DNA of 12,169 nucleotides. Origin: DATKMG01 sp035541995. GTDB lineage: Bacteria > Acidobacteriota > Terriglobia > Versatilivoradales > Versatilivoraceae. Position numbers and translations under genes: made by a program. Below are positions 1 to 6,473 of the stretch, one piece after another (the first letter of the stretch is position 1; every line of letters begins with the position of its first letter). Under the pieces are notes generated by a model. It saw nothing but the letters and a program-made list of their open reading frames with translations. It was not told the DNA's origin and ran no database searches. The DNA lies in contig DATKMG010000633.1 in the NCBI GenBank assembly GCA_035541995.1, forward strand, positions 1 through 12,169. The letters are read 5' to 3'.

Positions 1-492
1 CCTGAACATGTCACGGGCATAGTGAGAGTTGATGGGTTGCTTCGATGATCCAAAGATCGAAGCATAGACACCGGCAGCAAATGTAACTCCCAGCGGATTA
101 TGTGTGGACATTGCAACAACGCGAGTCCTGGGGCCGATGAATCGGTCCAGATCTTCGGGAAAGCAGGCCACAACCTCGTCTCTGCTATACTCGCGCAAAA
201 GTGACTCTTCGAGCAGTCTCACCCCCGCGGGCATGAAGCGGGCAGACCCATCTGCGTTTCGTTCTACATTCCTCCAATTGGGATATTTACTATTTATGAC
301 TCGTTCCATCCAAAACGGCAAAGAAGCCATTGCCATTTGAATGAAATAACCGGCGTGGTCGATGCACTCAGTCAGAGGAGCAGTGATGACGATTAGTCGT
401 CCATCACTCGTTGGCCCAGGGACTGCTTCACTACCTATTGGGGATTCGACTTGTGAGTGGCGTATAGGGTCGATTTGGTGCTTGTCTTGCAC
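1..492 (-). CDS. Partial B12-binding radical SAM-like protein (N-terminal part, 3' end off the left edge)
   Basis: An open minus-strand frame runs from a GTG at 492 to the left edge, giving 164 codons without a stop. An in-frame TGA lies about 30 nt upstream of the GTG. A GGGAGGA ribosome binding site (502-508) sits 9 nt before it, which decides the start. No usable in-frame ATG occurs until the middle of the fragment. The protein carries 'DHAGYFIQMAMASLPFW', then 'MPAGVRLLEESLL', a predicted 'DLDRFIGPRTRVVAMSTHNP' beta-alpha-beta stretch and 'INSHYARDMF'. This order resembles the N-terminal and cobalamin-binding-like half of B12-dependent radical SAM proteins ('...IGPDTRVVGI...DPLG...' type). 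The CxxxCxxC iron-sulfur motif would lie beyond the edge, so the enzyme class is inferred. The gene is transcribed divergently from the sigma-like/pxpBC cluster and has its own promoter at 640-668. The call is moderate; a different cobalamin- or Rossmann-type N-domain is possible. Its coding character is clear. Confidence 0.6.
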   Translation of the reverse strand, partial: MQDKHQIDPIRHSQVESPIGSEAVPGPTSDGRLIVITAPLTECIDHAGYFIQMAMASLPFWMERVINSKYPNWRNVERNADGSARFMPAGVRLLEESLLREYSRDEVVACFPEDLDRFIGPRTRVVAMSTHNPLGVTFAAGVYASIFGSSKQPINSHYARDMFR

Positions 493-501
493 TTGGATTA
501 A

Positions 502-508
502 TCCTCCC
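502..508 (-). promoter_or_regulatory. Ribosome binding site of the radical SAM-like gene
   Basis: On the minus strand GGGAGGA is followed by 9 nt and GTG at 492. This strong Shine-Dalgarno match fixes the GTG start, which a search restricted to ATG would miss. Confidence 0.65.
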
Positions 509-575
509 GAGTGTACAATCTGTCAATTAACAGGGCTTTCAATCTGTCATGCCTCTGAAGAGCCCTTGGGAAAGT

Positions 576-623
576 CTCAAGAGCAACAACCACTTGAATT
601 AACAATCCTGATTGACTCTTGAG
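576..623. repeat. Inverted repeat with a nested small hairpin in the leader of the minus-strand gene
   Basis: CTCAAGAG (576-583) and CTCTTGAG (616-623) are perfect 8-bp complements separated by 32 nt. Inside that loop CAATC (603-607) and GATTG (610-614) form a second stem. Both lie between the predicted minus-strand promoter and the GTG start, so they could shape the 5' leader of the radical SAM-like mRNA or act as an operator. I recognise no known riboswitch consensus in it. Confidence 0.4.
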
Positions 624-639
624 CAAGCAAAGTTCCTGA

Positions 640-668
640 ATTTTATCTATTGTTAAACGGATTTGCAA
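640..668 (-). promoter_or_regulatory. Sigma-70-type promoter for the divergent minus-strand gene
   Basis: Read on the minus strand, TTGCAA (663-668) is followed by a 17-nt spacer and TAAAAT (640-645, 5 of 6 to consensus). Transcription would start near 633 and leave a leader of about 140 nt before the GTG at 492. That leader contains the inverted repeat at 576-623. Confidence 0.5.
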
Positions 669-753
669 GCTGTGGCTAGCGCAATAGCGCAATTATTGCC
701 AGTTTCACAATGCGGTCAGGCAACAAGATGCAGGTACCCGACGAACTGGTACT

Positions 754-817
754 CAGGTTGGAAGGGGGGGGCGAACTCCTGTCCGGGTGCGACCAACCTT
801 GAAAACGAACCAGGTTG
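754..817. repeat. Three CAGGTTG-like half-sites around the plus-strand promoter
   Basis: CAGGTTG occurs at 754-760 and again at 811-817. Between them the inverse, CCAACCT(T)G, lies at 793-801. AGGTTGG (755-761) and CCAACCT (793-799) are exact complements. The middle site overlaps the -35 element and the last lies in the spacer, the geometry expected of an operator for a transcription factor. No protein is assigned to it. Confidence 0.3.
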
Positions 818-827
818 TGATTAGAAT
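799..827 (+). promoter_or_regulatory. Sigma-70-type promoter for the sigma-like/pxpBC cluster
   Basis: TTGAAA (799-804, 5 of 6 to consensus), a 17-nt spacer and TAGAAT (822-827, 5 of 6) form a near-consensus housekeeping promoter. A start near 834 gives a leader of about 45 nt before the ATG at 879. CAGGTTG-type half-sites overlap it, so it may be regulated. Confidence 0.6.
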
Positions 828-878
828 AAGCAGGTTTCCATGTAATATCTGTGTCTCAGAATATTCTCTTGACACGAG

Positions 879-1697
879 ATGCCTGCTGAACTCTTAACTT
901 TTCAATCGATGTTGCGGGGATGTGCCAGAGGCGATATCAGAAATTGGCGGTTCTTTGTTAGTAAGTACGGTGCATTGGCTGAGCACCTCGTGTTGCAAAG
1001 GTTTGGGCTGACGGCAGAATCCCTTCGAACTGACTTGCCTCACTTCTTTGCCGCTCTCTCTAAGAAAGAGAATGCCTTCTTCAGAGAGTTTTCAGGATTC
1101 AATGAGCAGGAATTCGCGGTAACTTTTCAATATCCCCTTTTTGATTTCTTCCGAGGAACCATTGGGTCTATCAATTCCGCCGCGATCAACCTCGATATTG
1201 TTAACCAGGTCTTTGGAAAGCTGCCACTGGCGCACCAGGAGCCTGGTTGGCTGGCTCTAAAAGGATATTCTGATGAAGTGATCGGCAAGATCCTCAGAGT
1301 GCCAATTTCACTCGTGAAAGTGGGAAGGGCTGGAGTTGTAACGGGACTCAAGGAATTTGCTAACCCGGACGCACGGCCCTGGCTGCTGAATGATTCTCTG
1401 TCGTGCGAGGTTGAGAAGCGCAGAGGCCCAAATTGTCCAGAGATTAATGCATTCTGCAAAGTCATGGATGGACATATGCCATGGCAGGAGAAGCGAAACG
1501 TTGAGCAGCACACTGCTGAATGCCGTCACTGTCTCGATCTGGAGACGAGTTTAAAAGATACTAATTTTCATTTGAGGATCCTTCCACCTTTATCCGACGA
1601 CAAGATTCAGTCTTTACTCTCGCTAATCACTTTCTCGGATGGAGCTGCAGTCGCTCAGAGATCCATTCTTGAGAAGGTGTTGAGAGTCTTCCGTTGA
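879..1697 (+). CDS. ECF-sigma-like protein with a C-terminal anti-sigma-type zinc finger
   Basis: The 272-residue protein is probably a transcription regulator. Residues about 5-95 resemble sigma-70 region 2: 'LRGCARGDIRNWRFFVSKY' near the start and 'FSGF.....F....PLFDFFR' at 71-92, where the 2.3/2.4 helices would lie. Residues about 115-160 ('LPLAHQEPGWLALKGYSDEVIGKILRV' in essence) look like region 4, with a helix-turn-helix after the usual 'LP..H'. Residues 211-218 read HTAECRHC, the HxxxCxxC motif of zinc-binding anti-sigma (ZAS) domains; C193 or H199 could be the fourth ligand. No transmembrane helix follows, so it would be cytoplasmic, with a self-inhibiting or redox-sensing module on the same chain. 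An in-frame TGA lies just upstream of this ATG, no clear Shine-Dalgarno is visible, and ATG 909 is an alternative. It is first in the cluster, 40 bp ahead of pxpBC. The match is structural in style; a divergent non-sigma DNA-binding protein is possible. Confidence 0.55.
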   Translation: MPAELLTFQSMLRGCARGDIRNWRFFVSKYGALAEHLVLQRFGLTAESLRTDLPHFFAALSKKENAFFREFSGFNEQEFAVTFQYPLFDFFRGTIGSINSAAINLDIVNQVFGKLPLAHQEPGWLALKGYSDEVIGKILRVPISLVKVGRAGVVTGLKEFANPDARPWLLNDSLSCEVEKRRGPNCPEINAFCKVMDGHMPWQEKRNVEQHTAECRHCLDLETSLKDTNFHLRILPPLSDDKIQSLLSLITFSDGAAVAQRSILEKVLRVFR

Positions 1698-1737
1698 TGG
1701 ACTCAAGGGTCTACCCGGTCCCCATAAGAGATCTTCC

Positions 1738-3405
1738 ATGAACTGTAATTACCTTCCTAGTGGCGACCGCATGGTTCTGGTGGAATTCCCCGAAGAGATC
1801 TCCTCGCAAATTAATTCTAGAGTCCGCCGTTTCAGCCAGTTGCTTGAACAGCGAATGCTAACGGCAGTGCAGGAATCGCTCTCGGCCTATCGTTCTTTGG
1901 GTGTCATTTACGATCCTTTGAAGGTCTCTTATGATTGTCTGGTAGCAGAATTGAGAGTTCTCGAAGCTGAACTGCGCGAGACTTCAAATCGAATTTCCAG
2001 GCAGATCGAAATTCCGGTTTGCTATGGAGGACAGTTTGGCCCGGACTTGAAATTTGTAGCTCAGTTCAACCATCTGCCTCCCGATGAAGTTGTGAAAATC
2101 CACTCTTCAGGTGAGTACGTAGTCCATTTTCTGGGTTTTTCTCCCGGTTTTCCCTATCTGGGAGGAATGCCCGTAACCATAGCCACGCCGCGTCTGGAAA
2201 CGCCTCGACTGCACGTGCCTGCAGGTTCAGTGGCGATCGGGGGCAGACAGACGGGGGTTTACTCGGCCGATGGGCCCGGAGGATGGAGGATTATCGGCAG
2301 AACGCCACGACCATTGTTCAGACCCTTTGATAAAGCTCCATTCCTTATGCATTCGGGCGACCGGGTCAAATTCCGTCCGATCACGGCAAGCGAGTATGCA
2401 GACCTTTCAACAATCGATGCTAGTACCAAACCCAGTTTGGAAGGGCGGGGCAGACCGGTTTTTCTGGTGAAGAGACCCGGTATTTTGACTACGATTCAGG
2501 ATGGCGGCCGTGTGGGTTTCCAGCGTCATGGTGTTCCCGTTTGTGGGGCGATGGACCGGCACAGCATGCGTCTGGGCAACCATCTTGTCGGCAACTCCCG
2601 AGAGGCTCCTGCGCTGGAAATCACGGTAACCGGGCCGGAACTGCAAGCCCTCGCGCCATGTCAAATTGCTCTTGCGGGAGCTGACCTATCTGCAGAATTA
2701 GACGGCAATGACCTGCCACTTTGGGAAAATCACTGGTTAAGGCCTGGACAGACTCTCTCCTTTGGCCAGCGAGGATGGGGTGTACGATCTTACCTTTGCG
2801 TCGAAGGAGGATTTGAAGGTGACGAAATCTTAGGGAGTTGCTCAACTGACTTGACCTCAAGATTTGGAGGATTCCAAGGGAGGCGACTGGAAAAAGGGGA
2901 TATCCTCCGTTTGCGTACTTCGCCGGCAGCGAGTGAGGCTCATGCCAGCCGCAGAGTCTCTGATGGCGCCTTAAAGATCTATACTGAATGTCGCACGCTT
3001 CGGGTAATTGCCGGCCCTCAGATCGATTGCTTTGCGCGAACTGAGATTGAAAAGTTCTACTCAAATGAGTTCCGGATTAGCCCTAATGCGAATCGCATGG
3101 GCTACCTCCTGGAGGGTCCCAAGATAGCCGCTCAAAAAGCGGAAATCATCTCTGATCCTGTTCCTGCCGGAGCCCTGCAAGTACTTCCTAGTGGGCAGGT
3201 GGTCCTGCTCATGGCAGACCATCAGACGGTCGGCGGATACCCTAAGATTGCGGTGGTCACTACAGCCGACCTCCCCAAGGCTGCTCAGTTGAACATTGGG
3301 GAGAAAATCCAGTTTCAAGAAGTGAGCCTGGAATTGGCGCATCAGCACTTGAGAGAGCAGGAAGCTGAAATCGATCACGGCGTCATGGTTCAAACCATGA
3401 CCTGA
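1738..3405 (+). CDS. pxpBC: Fused PxpB-PxpC, 5-oxoprolinase-type subunits (KipI-KipA / allophanate hydrolase-like)
   Basis: Two subunits that are usually separate are joined in 555 residues. Residues 1-225 are PxpB/KipI: 'LPSGDRMVLVEF' at 6-17, 'GFSPGFPYLGG' at 133-143, 'VPAGSVAIGGRQTGVY' at 160-175, then a GPGGW turn. Residues 240-545 are PxpC/KipA: 'RPGILTTIQDGGRVGFQ' at 246-262, 'GVPVCGAMD' at 265-273, 'NRMGYLLEG' at 452-460, and the long signature ending 'MADHQTVGGYPKIAVV' at 492-507. In the known system PxpA, PxpB and PxpC together hydrolyse 5-oxoproline (pyroglutamate) to glutamate with ATP; homologous domains occur in urea amidolyase. The family is often labelled 'biotin-dependent carboxyltransferase' although no biotin carrier is present here. 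PxpA (LamB/YcsF family) is absent from the window, so 5-oxoproline may not be the substrate. The start keeps the conserved N-terminus. The FAH gene follows after 12 bp, implying co-transcription. Confidence 0.92.
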   Translation: MNCNYLPSGDRMVLVEFPEEISSQINSRVRRFSQLLEQRMLTAVQESLSAYRSLGVIYDPLKVSYDCLVAELRVLEAELRETSNRISRQIEIPVCYGGQFGPDLKFVAQFNHLPPDEVVKIHSSGEYVVHFLGFSPGFPYLGGMPVTIATPRLETPRLHVPAGSVAIGGRQTGVYSADGPGGWRIIGRTPRPLFRPFDKAPFLMHSGDRVKFRPITASEYADLSTIDASTKPSLEGRGRPVFLVKRPGILTTIQDGGRVGFQRHGVPVCGAMDRHSMRLGNHLVGNSREAPALEITVTGPELQALAPCQIALAGADLSAELDGNDLPLWENHWLRPGQTLSFGQRGWGVRSYLCVEGGFEGDEILGSCSTDLTSRFGGFQGRRLEKGDILRLRTSPAASEAHASRRVSDGALKIYTECRTLRVIAGPQIDCFARTEIEKFYSNEFRISPNANRMGYLLEGPKIAAQKAEIISDPVPAGALQVLPSGQVVLLMADHQTVGGYPKIAVVTTADLPKAAQLNIGEKIQFQEVSLELAHQHLREQEAEIDHGVMVQTMT

Positions 3406-3417
3406 GAGGAGACCGTC

Positions 3418-4323
3418 ATGCGATTCATTCAAATCTGTGATCCGAGGAAGGGCATTGTCGCTGCTAAGCTGGACTCTGGCCGAATCTATCCCATTGTTTA
3501 TGAGCAAAAGAACGTGCGGTCCATGCTTGATTTGGTGGAATACGCCACTGCTGTTGATCTGGAACTTGCCGAGGTAGGCGAGGAATTGGCGGCAGCTAAA
3601 GCGCTGGAAGTTAGTTGGGAGGAGATCCAGTTAGCCCCCGATGCCGAGAAGATCCGAGTGGCAATCCCTATCCATCCCCCCGAAGTGTGGGCCTTTGGTG
3701 TTACCTACAAGAAGAGTGCAGAGTTTCGAGACGGCGATATCCAGGCCTCCAAGGGCATTTATGACTCTGTCTATTCAGCCCGCAGACCGGAGCTTTTCTT
3801 TAAGGGAACTGCAGCACGCTGCACGGGGACTCATGACTTTATCGGAATGCGATGTGACTCACGGTTTACGGCTATCGAACCCGAGTTGGCTGTCCTGGTG
3901 AATTTCCAAAAAAAGGTCCTGGGCTACATGATCGGTAATGATGTCTCGGCTTGGGACATAGAGCGGGAGAACCCGCTCTATCTACCGCAGTCAAAGGTTT
4001 TCAAGGGTTGCTGTGCACTGGGTCCCGTCCTGGTCAGCACAGACGAAATCCCCGACCCTTATAAATTGACGATCCATTGCCAAATACTGCGGCAGGGTCG
4101 AGTGATTTTTTCGGGAGAGACCTCAGTCGGAATGATGCACCGCAAAATAGAGGAGTTGATTGACTTCCTTTTCTTGGCCAACCCTGTTCCGACAGGTACG
4201 GTCGTGCTGACAGGTACGGGGATTATCCAGACTGAAGAGGCCGCATTGCGGGAAGGAGATATAGTCGAGATCGGAATTCCGGAAATTGGCACTTTGACCA
4301 ACACGGTGCGACGAGTTGAATGA
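3418..4323 (+). CDS. Fumarylacetoacetate hydrolase-superfamily enzyme, 2-dehydro-3-deoxy-sugar-acid dehydratase type
   Basis: The 301-residue protein has a short N-terminal domain (1-80) followed by the FAH catalytic fold. 'GVTYKKSAEFRDGD' (94-107), 'IYDSVYSARRPELFFKGT' (114-131) and 'IGNDVSAWDIERENPLYLPQSKVF' in pieces (172-195) are typical of the branch containing 2-dehydro-3-deoxy-D-arabinonate (or xylonate) dehydratase. By homology the divalent metal ligands are E154, E156 (EPE) and D175. Members cleave C-C bonds of acylpyruvates or dehydrate 2-keto-3-deoxy acids; the signature favours the latter, but specificity in FAH enzymes is poorly predicted by sequence. A GAGGAG ribosome binding site precedes the ATG, 12 bp after pxpBC. 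The stop overlaps the beginning of the downstream lyase region, so translational coupling is likely. Cytoplasmic; family assignment firm, substrate open. Confidence 0.88.
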   Translation: MRFIQICDPRKGIVAAKLDSGRIYPIVYEQKNVRSMLDLVEYATAVDLELAEVGEELAAAKALEVSWEEIQLAPDAEKIRVAIPIHPPEVWAFGVTYKKSAEFRDGDIQASKGIYDSVYSARRPELFFKGTAARCTGTHDFIGMRCDSRFTAIEPELAVLVNFQKKVLGYMIGNDVSAWDIERENPLYLPQSKVFKGCCALGPVLVSTDEIPDPYKLTIHCQILRQGRVIFSGETSVGMMHRKIEELIDFLFLANPVPTGTVVLTGTGIIQTEEAALREGDIVEIGIPEIGTLTNTVRRVE

Positions 4324-4327
4324 GCCC

Positions 4328-5680
4328 ATGGCCTACAAGACGGTTTTCGAACCTTTTAAAATCAAAACAATTGAACCGGTGGGCTGGACTACCGCCGAAG
4401 AGCGCAAGAAACGACTCGACCAGGCGCATCATAATCTCTTCCTGGTTCCGGCCGAAGCAATCTTAATCGATCTCCTGACCGACTCGGGGACTGCGGCCAT
4501 GAGCACCCGGCAATGGGCTGCCCTCATGGAAGGGGATGAAAGCTACGCCGGTAGTCGCAGCTTTGAACGCTTTCGACGAGCCGTTCAGGACATTTTCGGT
4601 TACACCCATGTAATTCCCACCCACCAGGGGCGCGCTGCCGAGCGGATCCTTTTTGGCGTGATGTGCAAGAAGGGGGATTATGTCCCCAATAACACCCACT
4701 TCGATACAACTCGTGCCAACATTGAATTTGTAGGAGCAGAAGCTATAAATCTGCCCATCGCAGAAGGGAAGCAACCGGCCAGTCTGCATCCCTTCAAGGG
4801 GAACATGGACGTTGCTGCGTTGGAGGAACTCATTGACCGGGTTGGACCCTCGAAAATCCCTCTAGTGATACTGACGATTACTAACAACTCGGGCGGCGGT
4901 CAACCTGTCTCGCTGGAAAACATCCGTGCGGTCAAAGCCGTGTGTCGACGTCATTCCATCCCACTCTATTTTGATGCCTGCCGTTTTGCAGAAAATGCTT
5001 ATTTCATCAAACAACGGGAGCCGGGTTACTCGTCGAAGAGTGCCCGGGCAATCGCTCAGGAGATCTTTAGTCTGGGTGATGGTTGTACCATGTCGGCCAA
5101 AAAGGATGGCATGGCCAACATCGGAGGGTTTCTTTGCACGAACGACGATTCCTTGGCTCAACAAGAAGAAAATCTACTAATCTTGACGGAAGGCTACCCG
5201 ACTTACGGCGGCTTAGCCGGCCGTGACCTGGAGGCTATTGCGATTGGATTGAATGAGGCCCTGGAGGAGGATTATCTTCACTATAGGGTCGCTTCCACGG
5301 CTTATCTTGGCCGACATATTTCCTCGGAAGGAGTCCCAATCGTTCAGCCGCCCGGAGGCCATGCGATTTACCTGGATGCCCGATCCTTCCTGCCGCAGAT
5401 CTCCCCGGAATCGTTCCCGGGAGTGGCTCTGGCTTGTGAGCTATACCTGGCAGGCGGGATCCGCTCTGTGGAAATCGGGACCCTGATGTTTGGTTCGAAT
5501 GCCACCATGGACCTGGTTCGTCTGGCGATTCCGCGCCGCGTCTACACGCAGAGTCATATCGATTATGTCATCGAAGTCATTCTAGACGTTTGGAAGCGCC
5601 GCGAGGAGCTTCGAGGTTACCGAATCACCCACGAAGCTCCTTTTCTTCGGCATTTTACCGCGCATTTGGAGCCGCTGTAA
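4328..5680 (+). CDS. tnaA: Tryptophanase / tyrosine phenol-lyase family beta-eliminating lyase (tryptophanase-like specificity residues)
   Basis: This 450-residue PLP enzyme would release pyruvate and ammonia from an aromatic amino acid, giving indole if it is a tryptophanase. 'EPFKIKTIEPV' (8-18), 'IDLLTDSGT' (47-55), 'GDESYAGSRSFERF' (69-82) and 'IPTHQGRAAE' (96-105) match the family throughout. D216 and R219 ('FDACRF') and the PLP lysine K259 in 'MSAKKDG' are present. Aligned by eye, the residues separating the two activities are tryptophanase-like: D126 (E. coli TnaA D137; Thr in phenol-lyase), I383 (Arg381 in phenol-lyase) and H442 (TnaA H463; Phe448 in phenol-lyase). Yet 'YGGLAGRDLEAIAIG' (293-307) is phenol-lyase-like. 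Start: ATG 4328 gives the usual N-terminus; an in-frame TTG at 4316, overlapping the FAH stop, would add four residues. No TnaC-like leader peptide is seen. Last gene of the cluster. Confidence 0.88.
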   Translation: MAYKTVFEPFKIKTIEPVGWTTAEERKKRLDQAHHNLFLVPAEAILIDLLTDSGTAAMSTRQWAALMEGDESYAGSRSFERFRRAVQDIFGYTHVIPTHQGRAAERILFGVMCKKGDYVPNNTHFDTTRANIEFVGAEAINLPIAEGKQPASLHPFKGNMDVAALEELIDRVGPSKIPLVILTITNNSGGGQPVSLENIRAVKAVCRRHSIPLYFDACRFAENAYFIKQREPGYSSKSARAIAQEIFSLGDGCTMSAKKDGMANIGGFLCTNDDSLAQQEENLLILTEGYPTYGGLAGRDLEAIAIGLNEALEEDYLHYRVASTAYLGRHISSEGVPIVQPPGGHAIYLDARSFLPQISPESFPGVALACELYLAGGIRSVEIGTLMFGSNATMDLVRLAIPRRVYTQSHIDYVIEVILDVWKRREELRGYRITHEAPFLRHFTAHLEPL

Positions 5681-5777
5681 GGCGATATTTGTTTGAACGC
5701 AGTGCTTACCGTCACGCCGTGTGCAGCCGTGGATTGATATGCCTTACTTCTGTAAATAATAGCCAACAAATTTATTA

Positions 5778-5806
5778 TTGACTTACTATTGGCCGTAGTG
5801 TAAGAT
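5778..5806 (+). promoter_or_regulatory. Promoter of the vapBC operon with a putative operator in the spacer
   Basis: TTGACT (5778-5783), a 17-nt spacer and TAAGAT (5801-5806) give a good sigma-70 promoter 28 bp ahead of vapB. CTTAC (5782-5786) and GTAAG (5800-5804) are inverted arms that overlap the -35 and -10 hexamers. This is where autorepression by a VapB or VapBC complex would be expected; that role is inferred. Confidence 0.6.
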
Positions 5807-5820
5807 GACTAATGTTAATT

Positions 5821-5826
5821 AGGAGG
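5821..5826 (+). promoter_or_regulatory. Ribosome binding site of vapB
   Basis: AGGAGG, a perfect Shine-Dalgarno core, lies 7 nt before ATG 5834. It rules out the in-frame TTG at 5828, which would begin one base after it. Confidence 0.8.
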
Positions 5827-5833
5827 ATTGTGC

Positions 5834-6094
5834 ATGGAGAAGGCTTACGTGACGAGTAAGGGGCAGCTTGTGATTCCCGCACGGCTTCGACGCCGGTATG
5901 GCATTAAGCCGGGGACCAAGGTTTGTTTCATCGAGCGGGATAATGAGATCCTATTCCAACCGGTCACTAAAGAGTATATCCGGAGTGTTTGCGGCATGCT
6001 CAGTTCTGATACTTCAGTGACTCAGGAACTGCTCAACGAGCGGAGCAAGGACAAGGAGCGCGAGGAGGCCAAGATTGAAAAGCGCGGTGCTTGA
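5834..6094 (+). CDS. vapB: VapB-type antitoxin with AbrB/MazE (SpoVT-AbrB) DNA-binding domain
   Basis: The 86-residue protein begins 'MEKAYVTSKGQLVIPARLRR' and continues 'YGIKPGTKVCFI', the swapped-hairpin AbrB/MazE fold (residues 2-48) used by many VapB antitoxins to bind their own promoter as dimers. The C-terminal third (about 55-86, 'TSVTQELLNERSKDKEREEAKIEKRGA') is charged and probably disordered, as is usual for the segment that wraps around and blocks the toxin. ATG 5834 is set by the perfect AGGAGG at 5821. The gene overlaps vapC by 20 bp, so translation is coupled and the operon is probably autoregulated through the palindromic element in its promoter. Length and architecture are normal for the family; nothing suggests decay. 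Confidence 0.9.
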   Translation: MEKAYVTSKGQLVIPARLRRRYGIKPGTKVCFIERDNEILFQPVTKEYIRSVCGMLSSDTSVTQELLNERSKDKEREEAKIEKRGA

Positions 6095-6473
6095 TAGCTA
6101 CGCTGTCTTAGCATTCCTGTTTAGGGAATCCGGGTACGAAAAGGTGACGGCGGCTTTGGAAAAAGCTTCAGAGTCAGAGAATCTCCTCCTGATCGCTGCC
6201 CCTAATTGGTCTGAGATTTGCTACCAGGTGCAGCGGAAAGTGGGCAGGCTCAAGTGGCAGGAATCGCGCGCCAAGTTGCTGGGACTTCCCATTGAGGTCG
6301 TGCCGGCCGGCATTGATTTAGCCGAAATGGCAGGTGAGATGAAAGCGACTAAGAAGATGTCTCTAGCTGACTGTTTTGCAGCCGCTCTTGCTAAACAGAA
6401 GAAGGCTGAGATCTATACAGGAGATCCGGAGTTCCATGCTGTCGAGAAAGAAATAAGAATCGTGTGGATATGA
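6075..6473 (+). CDS. vapC: VapC-type PIN-domain toxin (predicted ribonuclease)
   Basis: The 132-residue PIN domain covers almost the whole chain. The expected acidic metal-binding residues are present: D7 in 'VLDSYAVLAFLF', E47 in 'NWSEICYQV', D99 in 'SLADCFAAALA' and D117 in 'YTGDPEF'. Known VapC toxins are magnesium-dependent endoribonucleases, often cutting tRNA or rRNA; the target here cannot be read. The TTG at 6075 is chosen because GAGGAGG (6062-6068) sits 6 nt upstream within the end of vapB; GTG 6087 would remove residues ahead of D7 and has no comparable site. All catalytic positions are retained, so the toxin is probably active and held in check by VapB. Confidence 0.9.
   Translation: MKSAVLDSYAVLAFLFRESGYEKVTAALEKASESENLLLIAAPNWSEICYQVQRKVGRLKWQESRAKLLGLPIEVVPAGIDLAEMAGEMKATKKMSLADCFAAALAKQKKAEIYTGDPEFHAVEKEIRIVWI

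Larger units (their letters stand above)
493..878. other. Divergent intergenic regulatory region
   Basis: This 386-bp stretch separates the minus-strand radical SAM-like gene from the plus-strand cluster. It holds one predicted promoter per strand (640-668 minus, 799-827 plus), the nested inverted repeats at 576-623, a run of eight G at 764-771, and three related CAGGTTG-like sequences around the plus-strand promoter. Short open frames inside it lack ribosome binding sites and are not called as genes. Confidence 0.6.

Noticed and set aside
498..692. 64-residue minus-strand frame in the divergent intergenic region
   Set aside because: It starts at TTG with no ribosome binding site, overlaps the predicted promoter and inverted repeats, and its sequence shows no family resemblance.
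764..771. Run of eight G that could allow phase variation
   Set aside because: It lies 28 bp upstream of the -35 element and outside any coding frame, so a slippage effect on expression is only speculation.
1127..1513. 128-residue minus-strand frame opposite the sigma-like gene
   Set aside because: It is a shadow of the plus-strand gene: no ribosome binding site, no family resemblance, and the plus-strand frame has clear helix-turn-helix and zinc-finger motifs.
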